From: JBBTVO01 sp038063195
GTDB lineage: Bacteria; Patescibacteriota; Microgenomatia; Levybacterales; UBA12049
DNA length: 13,309 bases
Assembly (NCBI GenBank): GCA_038063195.1
Contig: JBBTVO010000028.1
Coordinates: 1 to 13,309, forward strand
Reading direction: 5' to 3'
The position numbers and the translations under genes are program-made. Below are positions 1-6,707 of this stretch, piece by piece (the first letter of the stretch is position 1; every line of letters begins with the position of its first letter). The notes below the pieces were generated by a model that worked only from the letters and a program-made list of their open reading frames with translations, searched no databases and had not been told where the DNA came from.

Positions 1-108
1 GAATGGGCAGAAAAAATGGGGGACTTATTACCAAAAAACAGATGGGAAATAAATTTTGAATATATTGATGAGAATAGAAGAGGAATAGAAATAGTCCGGT
101 TCAATTAA
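1..108 (+). CDS. tsaE: TsaE, C-terminal fragment (t6A ATPase), truncated by window edge
   Basis: The open frame from base 1 to a TAA at 106-108 gives 35 residues, beginning EWAEKMGDLLPKNRWEI and ending in IEIVRFN. This matches the C-terminal tail of TsaE: a (V/I)EW(A/P) strand, then a conserved LP motif, then an acidic stretch and an R-x-(I/V)-x-(I/V) beta strand. TsaE is the P-loop ATPase that helps TsaB-TsaD make N6-threonylcarbamoyladenosine on tRNAs reading ANN codons. The Walker A region would be upstream of the window, so the call rests on the tail plus the neighbours: tsaC and tsaB follow directly. It could be another protein with a similar tail, but the context makes that unlikely. 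Confidence 0.72.
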   Translation, partial: EWAEKMGDLLPKNRWEINFEYIDENRRGIEIVRFN

Positions 109-109
109 A

Positions 110-133
110 TACTAATATACTAGTATATTAGTA
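110..133. promoter_or_regulatory. 24-bp perfect palindrome between tsaE and tsaC
   Basis: The half-site TACTAATATACT (110-121) is followed at once by its exact reverse complement (122-133), with no spacer. It starts 1 nt after the tsaE stop and ends 12 nt before the tsaC ATG. The left half holds TATACT (116-121) and the right half TATATT (124-129), both like a -10 hexamer, so an operator over a tsaC promoter is one reading. No clear -35 box was found. There is no U-tract after it and the stem is purely A/T-rich with a CTAG centre, so it is a poor intrinsic terminator. Function is inferred; the palindrome itself is certain. Confidence 0.6.
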
Positions 134-145
134 AATGAAAAATGT

Positions 146-724
146 ATGGATGAAAAAATTAAAAAAGCAGTTGAGATTTTAAATCAAGGCGGAATTATTA
201 TTTTTCCTGCAGATACTGCTTTTGGGATAGGGTGCAGAATGGATGATGATAGTGCAATAAGAAAACTTTTTAAAATCCGAAAACGACCTTCCTCACAGGC
301 GGTATCAGTTTTGGTTGATTCTATAGAAATGGCGCAGGAATATTTGGAACCTTTGGATAAAGAAGTAAAAAAGCTTATGCAAAAATACTGGCCAGGCGCA
401 TTAACTATTGTTTATAAGTGTAAGATAGATAAAGTTTATCCGATTGTAAGAGGGAATGGAGACACACTTGGTGTAAGAATGCCGGATTACAATACAGTTT
501 TAGAGTTAATAAAAGGTGTTAGCGTCCCAATTCTTGGCCCATCTGCAAATTTTCATGGAGAAAGCACACCCTACAAATTAGAGGATTTAAATCCAGAGCT
601 AGTAAAATTAGTAGATTACGTTGTTCAGGGTAATACAAATAATTTTGGTACCGTATCAACAGTAATTGATTGCTCTATAAGTCCATGGAAAATATTGAGA
701 CAAGGAGCAGTAAGAATAAATTAA
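146..724 (+). CDS. tsaC: TsaC: L-threonylcarbamoyladenylate synthase
   Basis: This 192-residue protein of the Sua5/YciO/YrdC family makes threonylcarbamoyl-AMP from threonine, bicarbonate and ATP, the first step of t6A synthesis, in the cytoplasm. Visible family marks are the GGIIIFPADTAFGIG segment (residues 15-29), the K-x-R motif in the KIRKRP stretch (43-48), YWPGALT (81-87), the LGVRMPDY strand (108-115) and the LGPSAN motif (130-135). The length matches the single-domain TsaC type; the extra C-terminal domain of Sua5 is absent. The ATG at 146 is chosen because the family's N-terminal helix begins there. No Shine-Dalgarno sequence precedes it, and an out-of-frame ATG at 142 is closed by a TGA after two codons. 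It sits between tsaE and tsaB, so three t6A genes are neighbours. Confidence 0.93.
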   Translation: MDEKIKKAVEILNQGGIIIFPADTAFGIGCRMDDDSAIRKLFKIRKRPSSQAVSVLVDSIEMAQEYLEPLDKEVKKLMQKYWPGALTIVYKCKIDKVYPIVRGNGDTLGVRMPDYNTVLELIKGVSVPILGPSANFHGESTPYKLEDLNPELVKLVDYVVQGNTNNFGTVSTVIDCSISPWKILRQGAVRIN

Positions 725-747
725 ATAGCAAATATTAAAAATAAAAA

Positions 748-1062
748 ATGAAAACATTAATCATTGATTCATCTGACAGCAAGCAGATCATCGTAGGTTT
801 AAAAATTGGAAGCAAGAAGTATATTTTGAAGCACAAAACTGATGCGAAAAAAGCCCAAGCAATTTTGCCACTAATTGATAAAATTTTTAAGAAATATTCA
901 ATAGAAGCTAAAGATTTAGATTCCATAACTGTAAATATAGGACCGGGGTCTTTCACCGGACTTAGGGTTGGAATTTCCATAGCAAACACGCTGGGTTTTA
1001 TTCTTAAAATCCCAGTAAATGACAAAAATGCTGGCGAATTGGTTGAGCCTTACTATAAGTGA
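748..1062 (+). CDS. tsaB: TsaB-like protein, N-terminal lobe only (t6A complex partner)
   Basis: The 104-residue product carries the diagnostic TsaB motif GPGSFTGLRVG at residues 65-75, after an actin-fold opening (MKTLIIDSS) and the A-I-L-P-L-I-D-K helix. TsaB is the non-catalytic partner that dimerises with TsaD in transferring threonylcarbamoyl to tRNA A37. Usual bacterial TsaB has about 220-230 residues; this one stops about 30 residues after the motif, so the second subdomain is missing. No continuation is seen downstream, because the next gene starts 13 nt after the stop and encodes an unrelated membrane protein. It is either a natural minimal TsaB or a decayed gene; the well-kept motif favours the first. 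There is no clear ribosome-binding site, and the gap from tsaC is 23 nt. Confidence 0.85.
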   Translation: MKTLIIDSSDSKQIIVGLKIGSKKYILKHKTDAKKAQAILPLIDKIFKKYSIEAKDLDSITVNIGPGSFTGLRVGISIANTLGFILKIPVNDKNAGELVEPYYK

Positions 1063-1068
1063 TATACT
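1039..1068 (+). promoter_or_regulatory. Putative promoter of the surface-sugar operon, leaderless geometry
   Basis: A TATACT hexamer lies at 1063-1068, and a weaker -35 candidate TTGGTT at 1039-1044 gives an 18-nt spacer. The -10 box ends exactly 6 nt before the GTG at 1075, so transcription would begin on or next to the start codon. The promoter overlaps the end of tsaB. The -10 is convincing; the -35 matches the consensus only in part. Confidence 0.5.
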
Positions 1069-1074
1069 TAAAAG

Positions 1075-1944
1075 GTGAAATTATTCTTTAGGAATTTTTT
1101 TGTTCCTCATGAGGGGAACAATTACAAAGGAAGATTTTTACATCACCCGACGCTTCTAATTATAATTACGTTTTTCGTAATTTCTACGTTTCTTCTTAAA
1201 ACCCTGAATTCCACTTACCCGCAAGTCTTAGGAATTACTACAGACATAACGAGCGAACAGCTTCTTGGGCATTTGAATAAAGAGAGGGAAAAGAATAATC
1301 TGGAAACTCTAAATCTAAATCCTGAACTTTCTGCGGCGGCAATGAATAAGGCAAATGATATGTTCGCGAAAAACTACTGGTCTCACAATTCGCCTGACGG
1401 AAAAACTCCCTGGGATTTTATAAAAGATTCGGGATATGCTTATGTATATGCCGGAGAGAACCTGGCGAGGGGATTTACTGAAAGTTCTGATGTTACAAAA
1501 GCTTGGCTGGAGAGTCAATCTCACAAAGAAAATATGCTTTCCTCAAATTATAGCGATGTGGGCTTTGCTATTGTGACTGGAACACTAAATGGAGAAGAAA
1601 CGGTGCTTGTAGTTGAGGAATTCGGAAATAGAAACTTAGCCATATTACCGAAGACAGAAAATATCCAGAAGATAATCCCTGAAGAGAAATCAATACAAAA
1701 TCCACAAGAAATCCTAGTAGCTTCGTCTCGGGTTAATAATAAGCCGTTAATTGATAGCATAAATTTGACGTCCAATTTCGGTGTTTTCATCATTTTGCTT
1801 GTTATATTTTCTCTTTTTGCCGAAATGGCGATACTTGAGAGAAAAAAAATTGCTTTTTTTGCAAGACATAATCCCGATCACATATTGTTTCTGGTTTCGA
1901 TACTTATTTTAATGTTTATTTTAGGAAAAGGAGCTATTATATGA
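1075..1944 (+). CDS. Membrane-anchored CAP/SCP (YkwD-type) domain protein
   Basis: This is a 289-residue protein. Residues 1-24 are basic and cytoplasmic in style. A membrane helix follows at about 26-42, then a CAP domain at about 60-187, a polar linker, and two more membrane helices at about 233-253 and 268-286. CAP-domain marks are visible: LNKEREKNNL at the start, WSHNSPDGKTPW with His104, AGENLARGF with Glu128, and the W-L-x-S-x-x-H-x-x-N segment with His150. These give the usual His/Glu/His cavity. The domain probably lies outside the membrane. CAP proteins bind lipids or act in extracellular contexts; the bacterial role is mostly unknown, so no substrate is claimed. The start is a GTG at 1075 placed 6 nt after a -10 box; no Shine-Dalgarno sequence with proper spacing is present. 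It overlaps the next gene by 4 bp and heads the sugar operon. Confidence 0.85.
   Translation: MKLFFRNFFVPHEGNNYKGRFLHHPTLLIIITFFVISTFLLKTLNSTYPQVLGITTDITSEQLLGHLNKEREKNNLETLNLNPELSAAAMNKANDMFAKNYWSHNSPDGKTPWDFIKDSGYAYVYAGENLARGFTESSDVTKAWLESQSHKENMLSSNYSDVGFAIVTGTLNGEETVLVVEEFGNRNLAILPKTENIQKIIPEEKSIQNPQEILVASSRVNNKPLIDSINLTSNFGVFIILLVIFSLFAEMAILERKKIAFFARHNPDHILFLVSILILMFILGKGAII
1926..1933 (+). promoter_or_regulatory. Shine-Dalgarno sequence for the three-helix membrane protein
   Basis: AAAAGGAG lies 7 nt before the ATG at 1941, inside the end of the CAP-domain gene. It fixes the start and shows that genes inside the operon use leadered initiation, unlike the operon's first gene. Confidence 0.75.
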
Positions 1945-2213
1945 AGAAAATTAGCACACATGATCTTGAATATTACATTTCTCTAATCGTTATTTTGGCA
2001 CTCGGACTTTTATTTGTCCTCCTTGCCTCGCCAAATAAAGTGCTCCAATTCATTTTGATAATTCTTACTACGTCATTTTATATCGTATTTGGAGTAGTTC
2101 ATCATGTCATGAATCACGATATTTCAAGAGGTATTATGCTAGAATATTTAATAATAGGAGCGCTTGGAATAAGCATCCTATTTTTCTTCCTAAAAGGAGG
2201 ACTTTTTTTATGA
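1941..2213 (+). CDS. Conserved-looking small three-helix membrane protein, function unknown
   Basis: The 90-residue product is mostly hydrophobic, with membrane helices at about residues 11-29, 34-52 and 65-86. A polar His-rich loop, VVHHVMNHDISRG (52-64), sits between helices 2 and 3. The N-terminus MKKISTHDLEYY is amphipathic and polar. No enzymatic motif is recognised. It overlaps the CAP gene by 4 bp and rfbA by 4 bp, so it is translationally coupled to both and probably serves the cell envelope. The three histidines in the loop (His54, His55, His59) could bind a metal, but that is speculation. Confidence 0.75.
   Translation: MKKISTHDLEYYISLIVILALGLLFVLLASPNKVLQFILIILTTSFYIVFGVVHHVMNHDISRGIMLEYLIIGALGISILFFFLKGGLFL
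2192..2200 (+). promoter_or_regulatory. Shine-Dalgarno sequence for rfbA
   Basis: AAAAGGAGG ends 9 nt before the ATG at 2210. It is the strongest ribosome-binding site inside the operon and supports the chosen rfbA start. Confidence 0.75.
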
Positions 2214-2947
2214 AAGGCGTAATTTTGGCCGGTGGACTTGCTACAAGACTTAGACCCCTGACCTGGGTTACCAACAAACACCTTCTGCCTGTCTACAATA
2301 AGCCAATGGTTTACTATCCGCTTGAGGCAATGAGCAAAGCCGGAATAAAAGAAGTTCTTATGACAAGCTCCTCAGATCATTCGGGAGACTTTGAAACTCT
2401 TCTTAAGAGCGGAGATGAATTTGACCTAAAGCTTTTATATGCAATTCAGCAAAATCCCAAGGGAGGAATTTCAGAAGCAATTCTTTTGGCCGAAGAATTT
2501 GCTAAAAATGATAAAATATTGGTTCTTTTGGGTGATAATATTTTTAATTTTGATTTAAAAGGTGCTAAAGAAAGATTTGAGAAATTAGGCAAAGGTGCAG
2601 TGGTTTTTGGAGTTAAAATGCCGACCGAGTCAAAGCAGTATGGAGTAATTGAGATTGATGAGAGTGGAAAAGTACTGTCAATTGAAGAAAAACCTGATAA
2701 TCCCAAGTCAGATATCGCGCAAACCGGAATATACATGTATGATGAAACTGTTTTTGATAAAATAAAAAATCTATCTCCATCGACGCGCGGAGAGCTCGAA
2801 GTGACGGACTTAAATAATATGTATGTAAAAGACGGAAGTATGAGGTGCGAAATAATTGACTGGTGGATTGACGCAGGGACTTCATACGATGAGCTTCTCC
2901 GCGCAAATAATATGGTTGCTGAAAAAGTGAAGAAAGGCGAGCTATAA
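2210..2947 (+). CDS. rfbA: Glucose-1-phosphate thymidylyltransferase (short RmlA type)
   Basis: The protein has 245 residues and couples dTTP with glucose-1-phosphate to give dTDP-glucose, the entry to dTDP-6-deoxyhexoses. The nucleotidyltransferase signature is clear: GVILAGGLATRLRPLT at 3-18 and NKHLLPVYNKPMVYYPLEAM at 22-41. These are followed by the metal-binding LLGDN with Asp109, the IEEKPDNPKS segment (158-167), and WWIDAGT (218-224) with Asp221. It is shorter than the roughly 290-residue enterobacterial RmlA and resembles the compact form lacking the C-terminal regulatory extension. The glycine loop reads GGLATR, with Ala where many relatives have Gly. The sugar specificity rests on homology and on the adjacent dTDP-glucose dehydratase. 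Confidence 0.92.
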   Translation: MKGVILAGGLATRLRPLTWVTNKHLLPVYNKPMVYYPLEAMSKAGIKEVLMTSSSDHSGDFETLLKSGDEFDLKLLYAIQQNPKGGISEAILLAEEFAKNDKILVLLGDNIFNFDLKGAKERFEKLGKGAVVFGVKMPTESKQYGVIEIDESGKVLSIEEKPDNPKSDIAQTGIYMYDETVFDKIKNLSPSTRGELEVTDLNNMYVKDGSMRCEIIDWWIDAGTSYDELLRANNMVAEKVKKGEL

Positions 2948-2949
2948 AG

Positions 2950-3492
2950 ATGGTAAAATCTGGACATGGATTTAAAGTATTATCTTCAAAAACTGAGTAC
3001 GAAAATCCATTTTTCAAATCTATTAAACATCAAGTAAGAAGACCAGATGGTAAAATAAAACCCTTCTGGACGTTATCGAGATACGGGGATTTTTCTATAA
3101 TAATCCCCATTTTTCCGAATAACGAGACCGTATTAGTAGGACAATACAGAATTCCAGTCGGAGATTACTCATGGGAATTTCCGATGGGGCAAGTGCGAGG
3201 CGAAGATCCCATTAAAACTGCAAAACAAGAATTGCTAGAAGAAACAGGAATTATTGGGGAGAATTGGAAAAAGATCGGACATTACTATTTGGCTCCGGGG
3301 CATAATGAGCAGGAGGTTCACGTGTACGTCGTAAAAAATCTTAAAGAAGGAAAAAGTCATCCAGAGGAAGAAGAAGTTTTAGAAACTCAGAGAATAGGAT
3401 TTTCTGAGGTTGGAAGAATGATTAATGATTTCAAAATAAAAGATGGGCCTACAATTGTAGCTTATCATTATTTAGAAAAACACTTAAATTGA
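2950..3492 (+). CDS. NUDIX hydrolase, ADP-ribose/nucleotide-sugar pyrophosphatase type
   Basis: The 180-residue protein has a NUDIX box at residues 80-101: Gly80, then Glu85, ending QELLEETGI with the metal-binding Glu94, Glu97 and Glu98. The first arginine of the usual REUxEE core is glutamine (Gln93), and the first spacer is one residue shorter than the textbook pattern. The flanking strands (WTLSRYGDFSIIIPIF, VLVGQYRIPVG, W-E-F-P-M-G) match the ADP-ribose pyrophosphatase branch, which cleaves NDP-sugars to NMP and sugar phosphate. The start ATG is 2 nt after the rfbA stop, and rfbB begins 1 nt after its own stop, so it is part of the operon. Its place between rfbA and rfbB suggests control or clean-up of nucleotide-sugar pools, but the substrate is unproven. 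Confidence 0.88.
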   Translation: MVKSGHGFKVLSSKTEYENPFFKSIKHQVRRPDGKIKPFWTLSRYGDFSIIIPIFPNNETVLVGQYRIPVGDYSWEFPMGQVRGEDPIKTAKQELLEETGIIGENWKKIGHYYLAPGHNEQEVHVYVVKNLKEGKSHPEEEEVLETQRIGFSEVGRMINDFKIKDGPTIVAYHYLEKHLN

Positions 3493-3493
3493 T

Positions 3494-4507
3494 ATGAAAA
3501 TACTTGTAACAGGCGGAGCAGGATTTATAGGATCAAATTTTATAATCTACTGGCTCGCGAGGCATCCGGAGGATTCTATTATCAATTTGGATAAATTGAC
3601 ATACGCAGGTAATTTAGAAAATTTAAAATCTGTCGAGATAAATCCAAATTATAAATTTATTCATGGAGATATTTGTGATCCGAGAGTTGTAGAAAAAACA
3701 GTTGAAGGAGTCGATACGATTGTACATTTCGCTGCAGAAACACACGTGGATAGATCAATACTAAAACCAGCGGATTTCGTAGAGACAAATGTTATAGGAA
3801 CGCAAGTACTCCTTGATGCGGCACTTAAATTTAACATAAAAAGATTTCATCATGTTTCAACGGATGAAGTCTTTGGAAGTCTTGATTTAAATGATCCGAA
3901 TAAATTTAATGAACGAACAAATTATAATCCCAGAAGTCCATATTCAGCAAGTAAAGCCGGCTCTGATCATTTAGTAAGAGCTTATCATCATACATATAAG
4001 TTGCCCATTACAATTTCTAACTGCTCTAATAATTTCGGTCCTTATCAGTTTCCCGAAAAAATTATTCCTCTTGCGATCACAAATTTACTGGAAGATAAAA
4101 AAGTCCCAGTTTATGGCGATGGATTATATGTTCGCGACTGGCTTTATGTTGAAGATCACTGTAGAGCAATAGACTTAATTTTACAAAAAGGAAAAATGGG
4201 AGAAACATATTGCGTAGGAGGACTTACAGAGGATATCAACAATTTAGGGGTAATTAAAAAAATAATAAAGATTCTTGGAAAAGATGAAAACTATATTGAA
4301 TTTGTCAAAGACAGACCCGGCCATGACAGGAGATATGCATTGGATTGGTCAAAAATAAAGAATGAATTGGGTTGGAAGCCATTGGCTAGTTTTGATGAGT
4401 GGCTCGAGAAAACAATAGTATGGTATAAGGAAAATAGGCAATGGTGGGAAAATGTTAAGAATGGCGAGTATAAAGATTATTATAAGAAACAATATGGAAG
4501 CGTATGA
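3494..4507 (+). CDS. rfbB: dTDP-glucose 4,6-dehydratase
   Basis: This 337-residue extended short-chain dehydrogenase converts dTDP-glucose to dTDP-4-keto-6-deoxyglucose. The sequence shows TGGAGFIGSN (6-15) for NAD binding, HFAAETHVDRSI (78-89), the catalytic Thr-Asp-Glu at 123-125 in VSTDEVFG, and Tyr150/Lys154 in YSASK. NCSNNFGPYQFPEK and YGDGLYVRDWLYVEDHC, both RmlB hallmarks, follow, with the DRPGHDRRYA motif near residue 275. The Thr-Asp-Glu triad separates true dehydratases from epimerases of the same fold. Length is normal for the family. It is coupled to the following reductase gene by a 4-bp overlap. Confidence 0.95.
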   Translation: MKILVTGGAGFIGSNFIIYWLARHPEDSIINLDKLTYAGNLENLKSVEINPNYKFIHGDICDPRVVEKTVEGVDTIVHFAAETHVDRSILKPADFVETNVIGTQVLLDAALKFNIKRFHHVSTDEVFGSLDLNDPNKFNERTNYNPRSPYSASKAGSDHLVRAYHHTYKLPITISNCSNNFGPYQFPEKIIPLAITNLLEDKKVPVYGDGLYVRDWLYVEDHCRAIDLILQKGKMGETYCVGGLTEDINNLGVIKKIIKILGKDENYIEFVKDRPGHDRRYALDWSKIKNELGWKPLASFDEWLEKTIVWYKENRQWWENVKNGEYKDYYKKQYGSV

Positions 4508-5418
4508 AAGTTTTGGGAACAGGATTAACGGGACTAGTTGGATCCAGAATAGCTGAATTATTAAAGGATAAGTATGAGTTCGAGAATGTAAGCAGAAGTT
4601 CCGGGATAGATGTTTTAGATCAAAAAAGCCTCTTTGATTTTTTTAAATATTCCAAATCAGATATTGTTGTTCATTTTGCTGCAAAAACAGATGTTGACGG
4701 TTGCGAAAAGGATAAAGAGGAAGATTTAAGAATATTAGATTTAAAAGATGAAAAAGAACAGAATGCAGAGTTTAAAACAAAAAAAACTGCATGGGCGATA
4801 AATGTAGTAGGTACCAAGAATGTCGTAAATGCTTGTGAGCAGACTGGTAAGAGACTAATCTACATCTCTACTGATTTTGTTTTTAACGGAGAAAAAGATT
4901 TTTACACAGAAGATGATGAATCTGATCCTATTAACTGGTATGGAAAAACAAAATATGAAGGAGAGAAGATCGTTAGCTCTTCAGAGATTTCGTGGACGAT
5001 ACTGAGGATCTCATATCCTTATAGGGCAAATTTTGCGAGAAAAGATTTCGCAAGAGTTTTAATTGATAAATTAAAAAACAGTGAAAGACTAAAAATGATA
5101 ACGGATCAGATAATAACTCCAACTTTTGTTGATGATTTGGCTGGAGTATTGGATTATTTTTTTCAAAATAATATGGAAGGTGTTTATCATGCAACGGGCA
5201 GTGACTCATTGAGCCCCTACGATATAGCAAGAAAAATTTCGGAAATTTTCGGTTCTGATTTCAATCTAATTGATAAAACTACACTTACAGATTTTTTTGA
5301 AGGGCGGGCAAGGAGGCCTTTCCATTTGGCTTTGAAAAATGATAAAATTAGAAAATTAGGAATTGAAATGAAGACTTTTGAAGAAGGACTTGGACAAATA
5401 AAAAATCAAACATTATGA
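4504..5418 (+). CDS. rfbD: dTDP-4-dehydrorhamnose reductase-like SDR (RmlD family)
   Basis: The product has 304 residues. It reduces the 4-keto group of a dTDP-6-deoxyhexose in the RmlD family. Visible features are TGLTGLVG (6-13), HFAAKTDVDGCE (57-68), YISTDFVFNG (120-129), and Tyr146/Lys150 in WYGKTK. A DQIITPTFVDDLA segment also resembles RmlD. A lysine- and glutamate-rich stretch of about 22 extra residues (about 69-92) sits between the DVDGCE motif and the AWAINVVGT helix; typical RmlD has only about 9 residues there. Because no RmlC epimerase is in the cluster, the actual product may not be dTDP-L-rhamnose. The family assignment is firm; the substrate is inferred. Confidence 0.82.
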   Translation: MKVLGTGLTGLVGSRIAELLKDKYEFENVSRSSGIDVLDQKSLFDFFKYSKSDIVVHFAAKTDVDGCEKDKEEDLRILDLKDEKEQNAEFKTKKTAWAINVVGTKNVVNACEQTGKRLIYISTDFVFNGEKDFYTEDDESDPINWYGKTKYEGEKIVSSSEISWTILRISYPYRANFARKDFARVLIDKLKNSERLKMITDQIITPTFVDDLAGVLDYFFQNNMEGVYHATGSDSLSPYDIARKISEIFGSDFNLIDKTTLTDFFEGRARRPFHLALKNDKIRKLGIEMKTFEEGLGQIKNQTL

Positions 5419-6707
5419 CTATAACTTTTGTTGGACATGGATACGTAGGGCTTGTTACTGCGGCGGTTTTTGCCCGGCTTGGAAATAAAGTTTATGTAAT
5501 AGGACACACTAAGGAAAAAATCGAAAAGCTTAAAAAGGGAATAGTACCGTTTTACGAGCCCGGACTTGAAGAAATAGTAAGAGAAAATCTTAAAGCCGAA
5601 AGACTCATATTTACCCTAGATTATTCTCCGGCAATTGAGAATTCCGAAGTAGTGTTTATTGCAGTTGGAACTCCTCCTCAGAAAACAGGAGATGCGGAGC
5701 TATATGGAGTTTTTGAAGTTGTAAGAAATATTTCAAAAAATCTGAATGGATATACAGTAGTCGCTACTAAAAGTACGGTGCCGGTCGGGACAAACAAGAG
5801 ACTAATTCAGATAATTGAAGAAAATAAACAGGCAAAAGCATCATTTGATGTAGCTTCGGTTCCGGAATTTTTGAAAGAAGGAACTGCTATTGAAGATACA
5901 CTTCATCCTGACAGAATTATTATAGGAACCGAGAGTGAAAAAGCAAAAAAGATTTTAACCGAATTGCATTCTCCTTTTGAAAGTCCGTTCGTCCATACGA
6001 ATCTAGAAACAGCCGAGCTTATAAAATATGCTTCAAATTCATTTTTAGCGACTAAAATATCTTTTGCCAATGCTATTGCAAAACTTTCGGAGCTTGCAGG
6101 CGCTGATGCTTCCAGAGTGCTCGATGGCATAGGTTATGATGCACGAATTGGCAGACAATTTCTATATCCCGGTCCAGGATACGGTGGAAGTTGTTTTCCC
6201 AAAGACGTTAGAGCGCTCTATTCAATTGCAAGCGATCTAGGCTATGATTTTGCGCTTTTGTCTGAAGTGGACAACATTAATAGGCAGTCAAAAAGGGACA
6301 TAGTAAGAAAAGCAAAAAAGATGATAGGAGGTGACCTGCGCGGCAAAACAGTAGGTATTTGGGGGCTTGCTTTTAAAGCAAATACAGATGATATGAGAGA
6401 ATCGCCCGCAATAGATATAATTGAATTGATACGCCGGGATGGAGCTACCATAAGAGCTTATGATCCTCAGGCAATGGGAAACGCAAGGCAGGTTTTAACC
6501 GGAGTAAGTTTTTTAGAATCTGCGGAGGAAGTTGCAAAAAACTCAGATATTCTGATAGTGCTTACGGATTGGGATGAATTCAAAGAAGCCGATCTTAAAA
6601 AAATTCGAAAGATTATGAAAACACCCTCAATCGTGGACGGAAGAAATATTTATAATCCTGAGACTGTAAGGAGCCTTGGTTTTAATTATATTGGGGTGGG
6701 AAGATGA
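5415..6707 (+). CDS. ugd: UDP-glucose 6-dehydrogenase
   Basis: This 430-residue enzyme oxidises UDP-glucose twice to UDP-glucuronate using NAD. It shows the N-terminal GHGYVGLVTA dinucleotide loop (7-16), VGTPP (84-88), STVPVGT (120-126), PEFLKEGTAI (150-159), and the catalytic cysteine Cys260 in GPGYGGSCFPKD. The C-terminal domain has WGLAFKANTDDMRESPA. These cover the N-terminal, central and C-terminal domains in order, and the length is typical for the family. UDP-mannose or UDP-N-acetyl sugar dehydrogenases share the fold, but the UDP-glucuronate decarboxylase three genes downstream supports glucose as substrate. It starts in a 4-bp overlap with rfbD and ends in a 4-bp overlap with rmd. 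Confidence 0.93.
   Translation: MTITFVGHGYVGLVTAAVFARLGNKVYVIGHTKEKIEKLKKGIVPFYEPGLEEIVRENLKAERLIFTLDYSPAIENSEVVFIAVGTPPQKTGDAELYGVFEVVRNISKNLNGYTVVATKSTVPVGTNKRLIQIIEENKQAKASFDVASVPEFLKEGTAIEDTLHPDRIIIGTESEKAKKILTELHSPFESPFVHTNLETAELIKYASNSFLATKISFANAIAKLSELAGADASRVLDGIGYDARIGRQFLYPGPGYGGSCFPKDVRALYSIASDLGYDFALLSEVDNINRQSKRDIVRKAKKMIGGDLRGKTVGIWGLAFKANTDDMRESPAIDIIELIRRDGATIRAYDPQAMGNARQVLTGVSFLESAEEVAKNSDILIVLTDWDEFKEADLKKIRKIMKTPSIVDGRNIYNPETVRSLGFNYIGVGR

Noticed and set aside
110..133. Intrinsic terminator after tsaE
   Set aside because: The stem is almost all A-T, no T-run follows, and the next t6A gene begins 13 nt later.
735..1025. Antisense reading frame opposite tsaB
   Set aside because: It lies opposite a gene with a clear family motif, matches no known family and has no ribosome-binding site.
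2446..3017. Two long minus-strand open frames opposite rfbA and the NUDIX gene
   Set aside because: Their composition (Ser- and Phe-rich) is typical of antisense translation of conserved genes, and both overlap well-supported coding sequence.
2950..3492. RmlC epimerase in the slot between rfbA and rfbB
   Set aside because: The length is right for RmlC (180 residues), but the NUDIX box at residues 80-101 and the ADP-ribose pyrophosphatase strands are clear, and no RmlC cupin motif is present.
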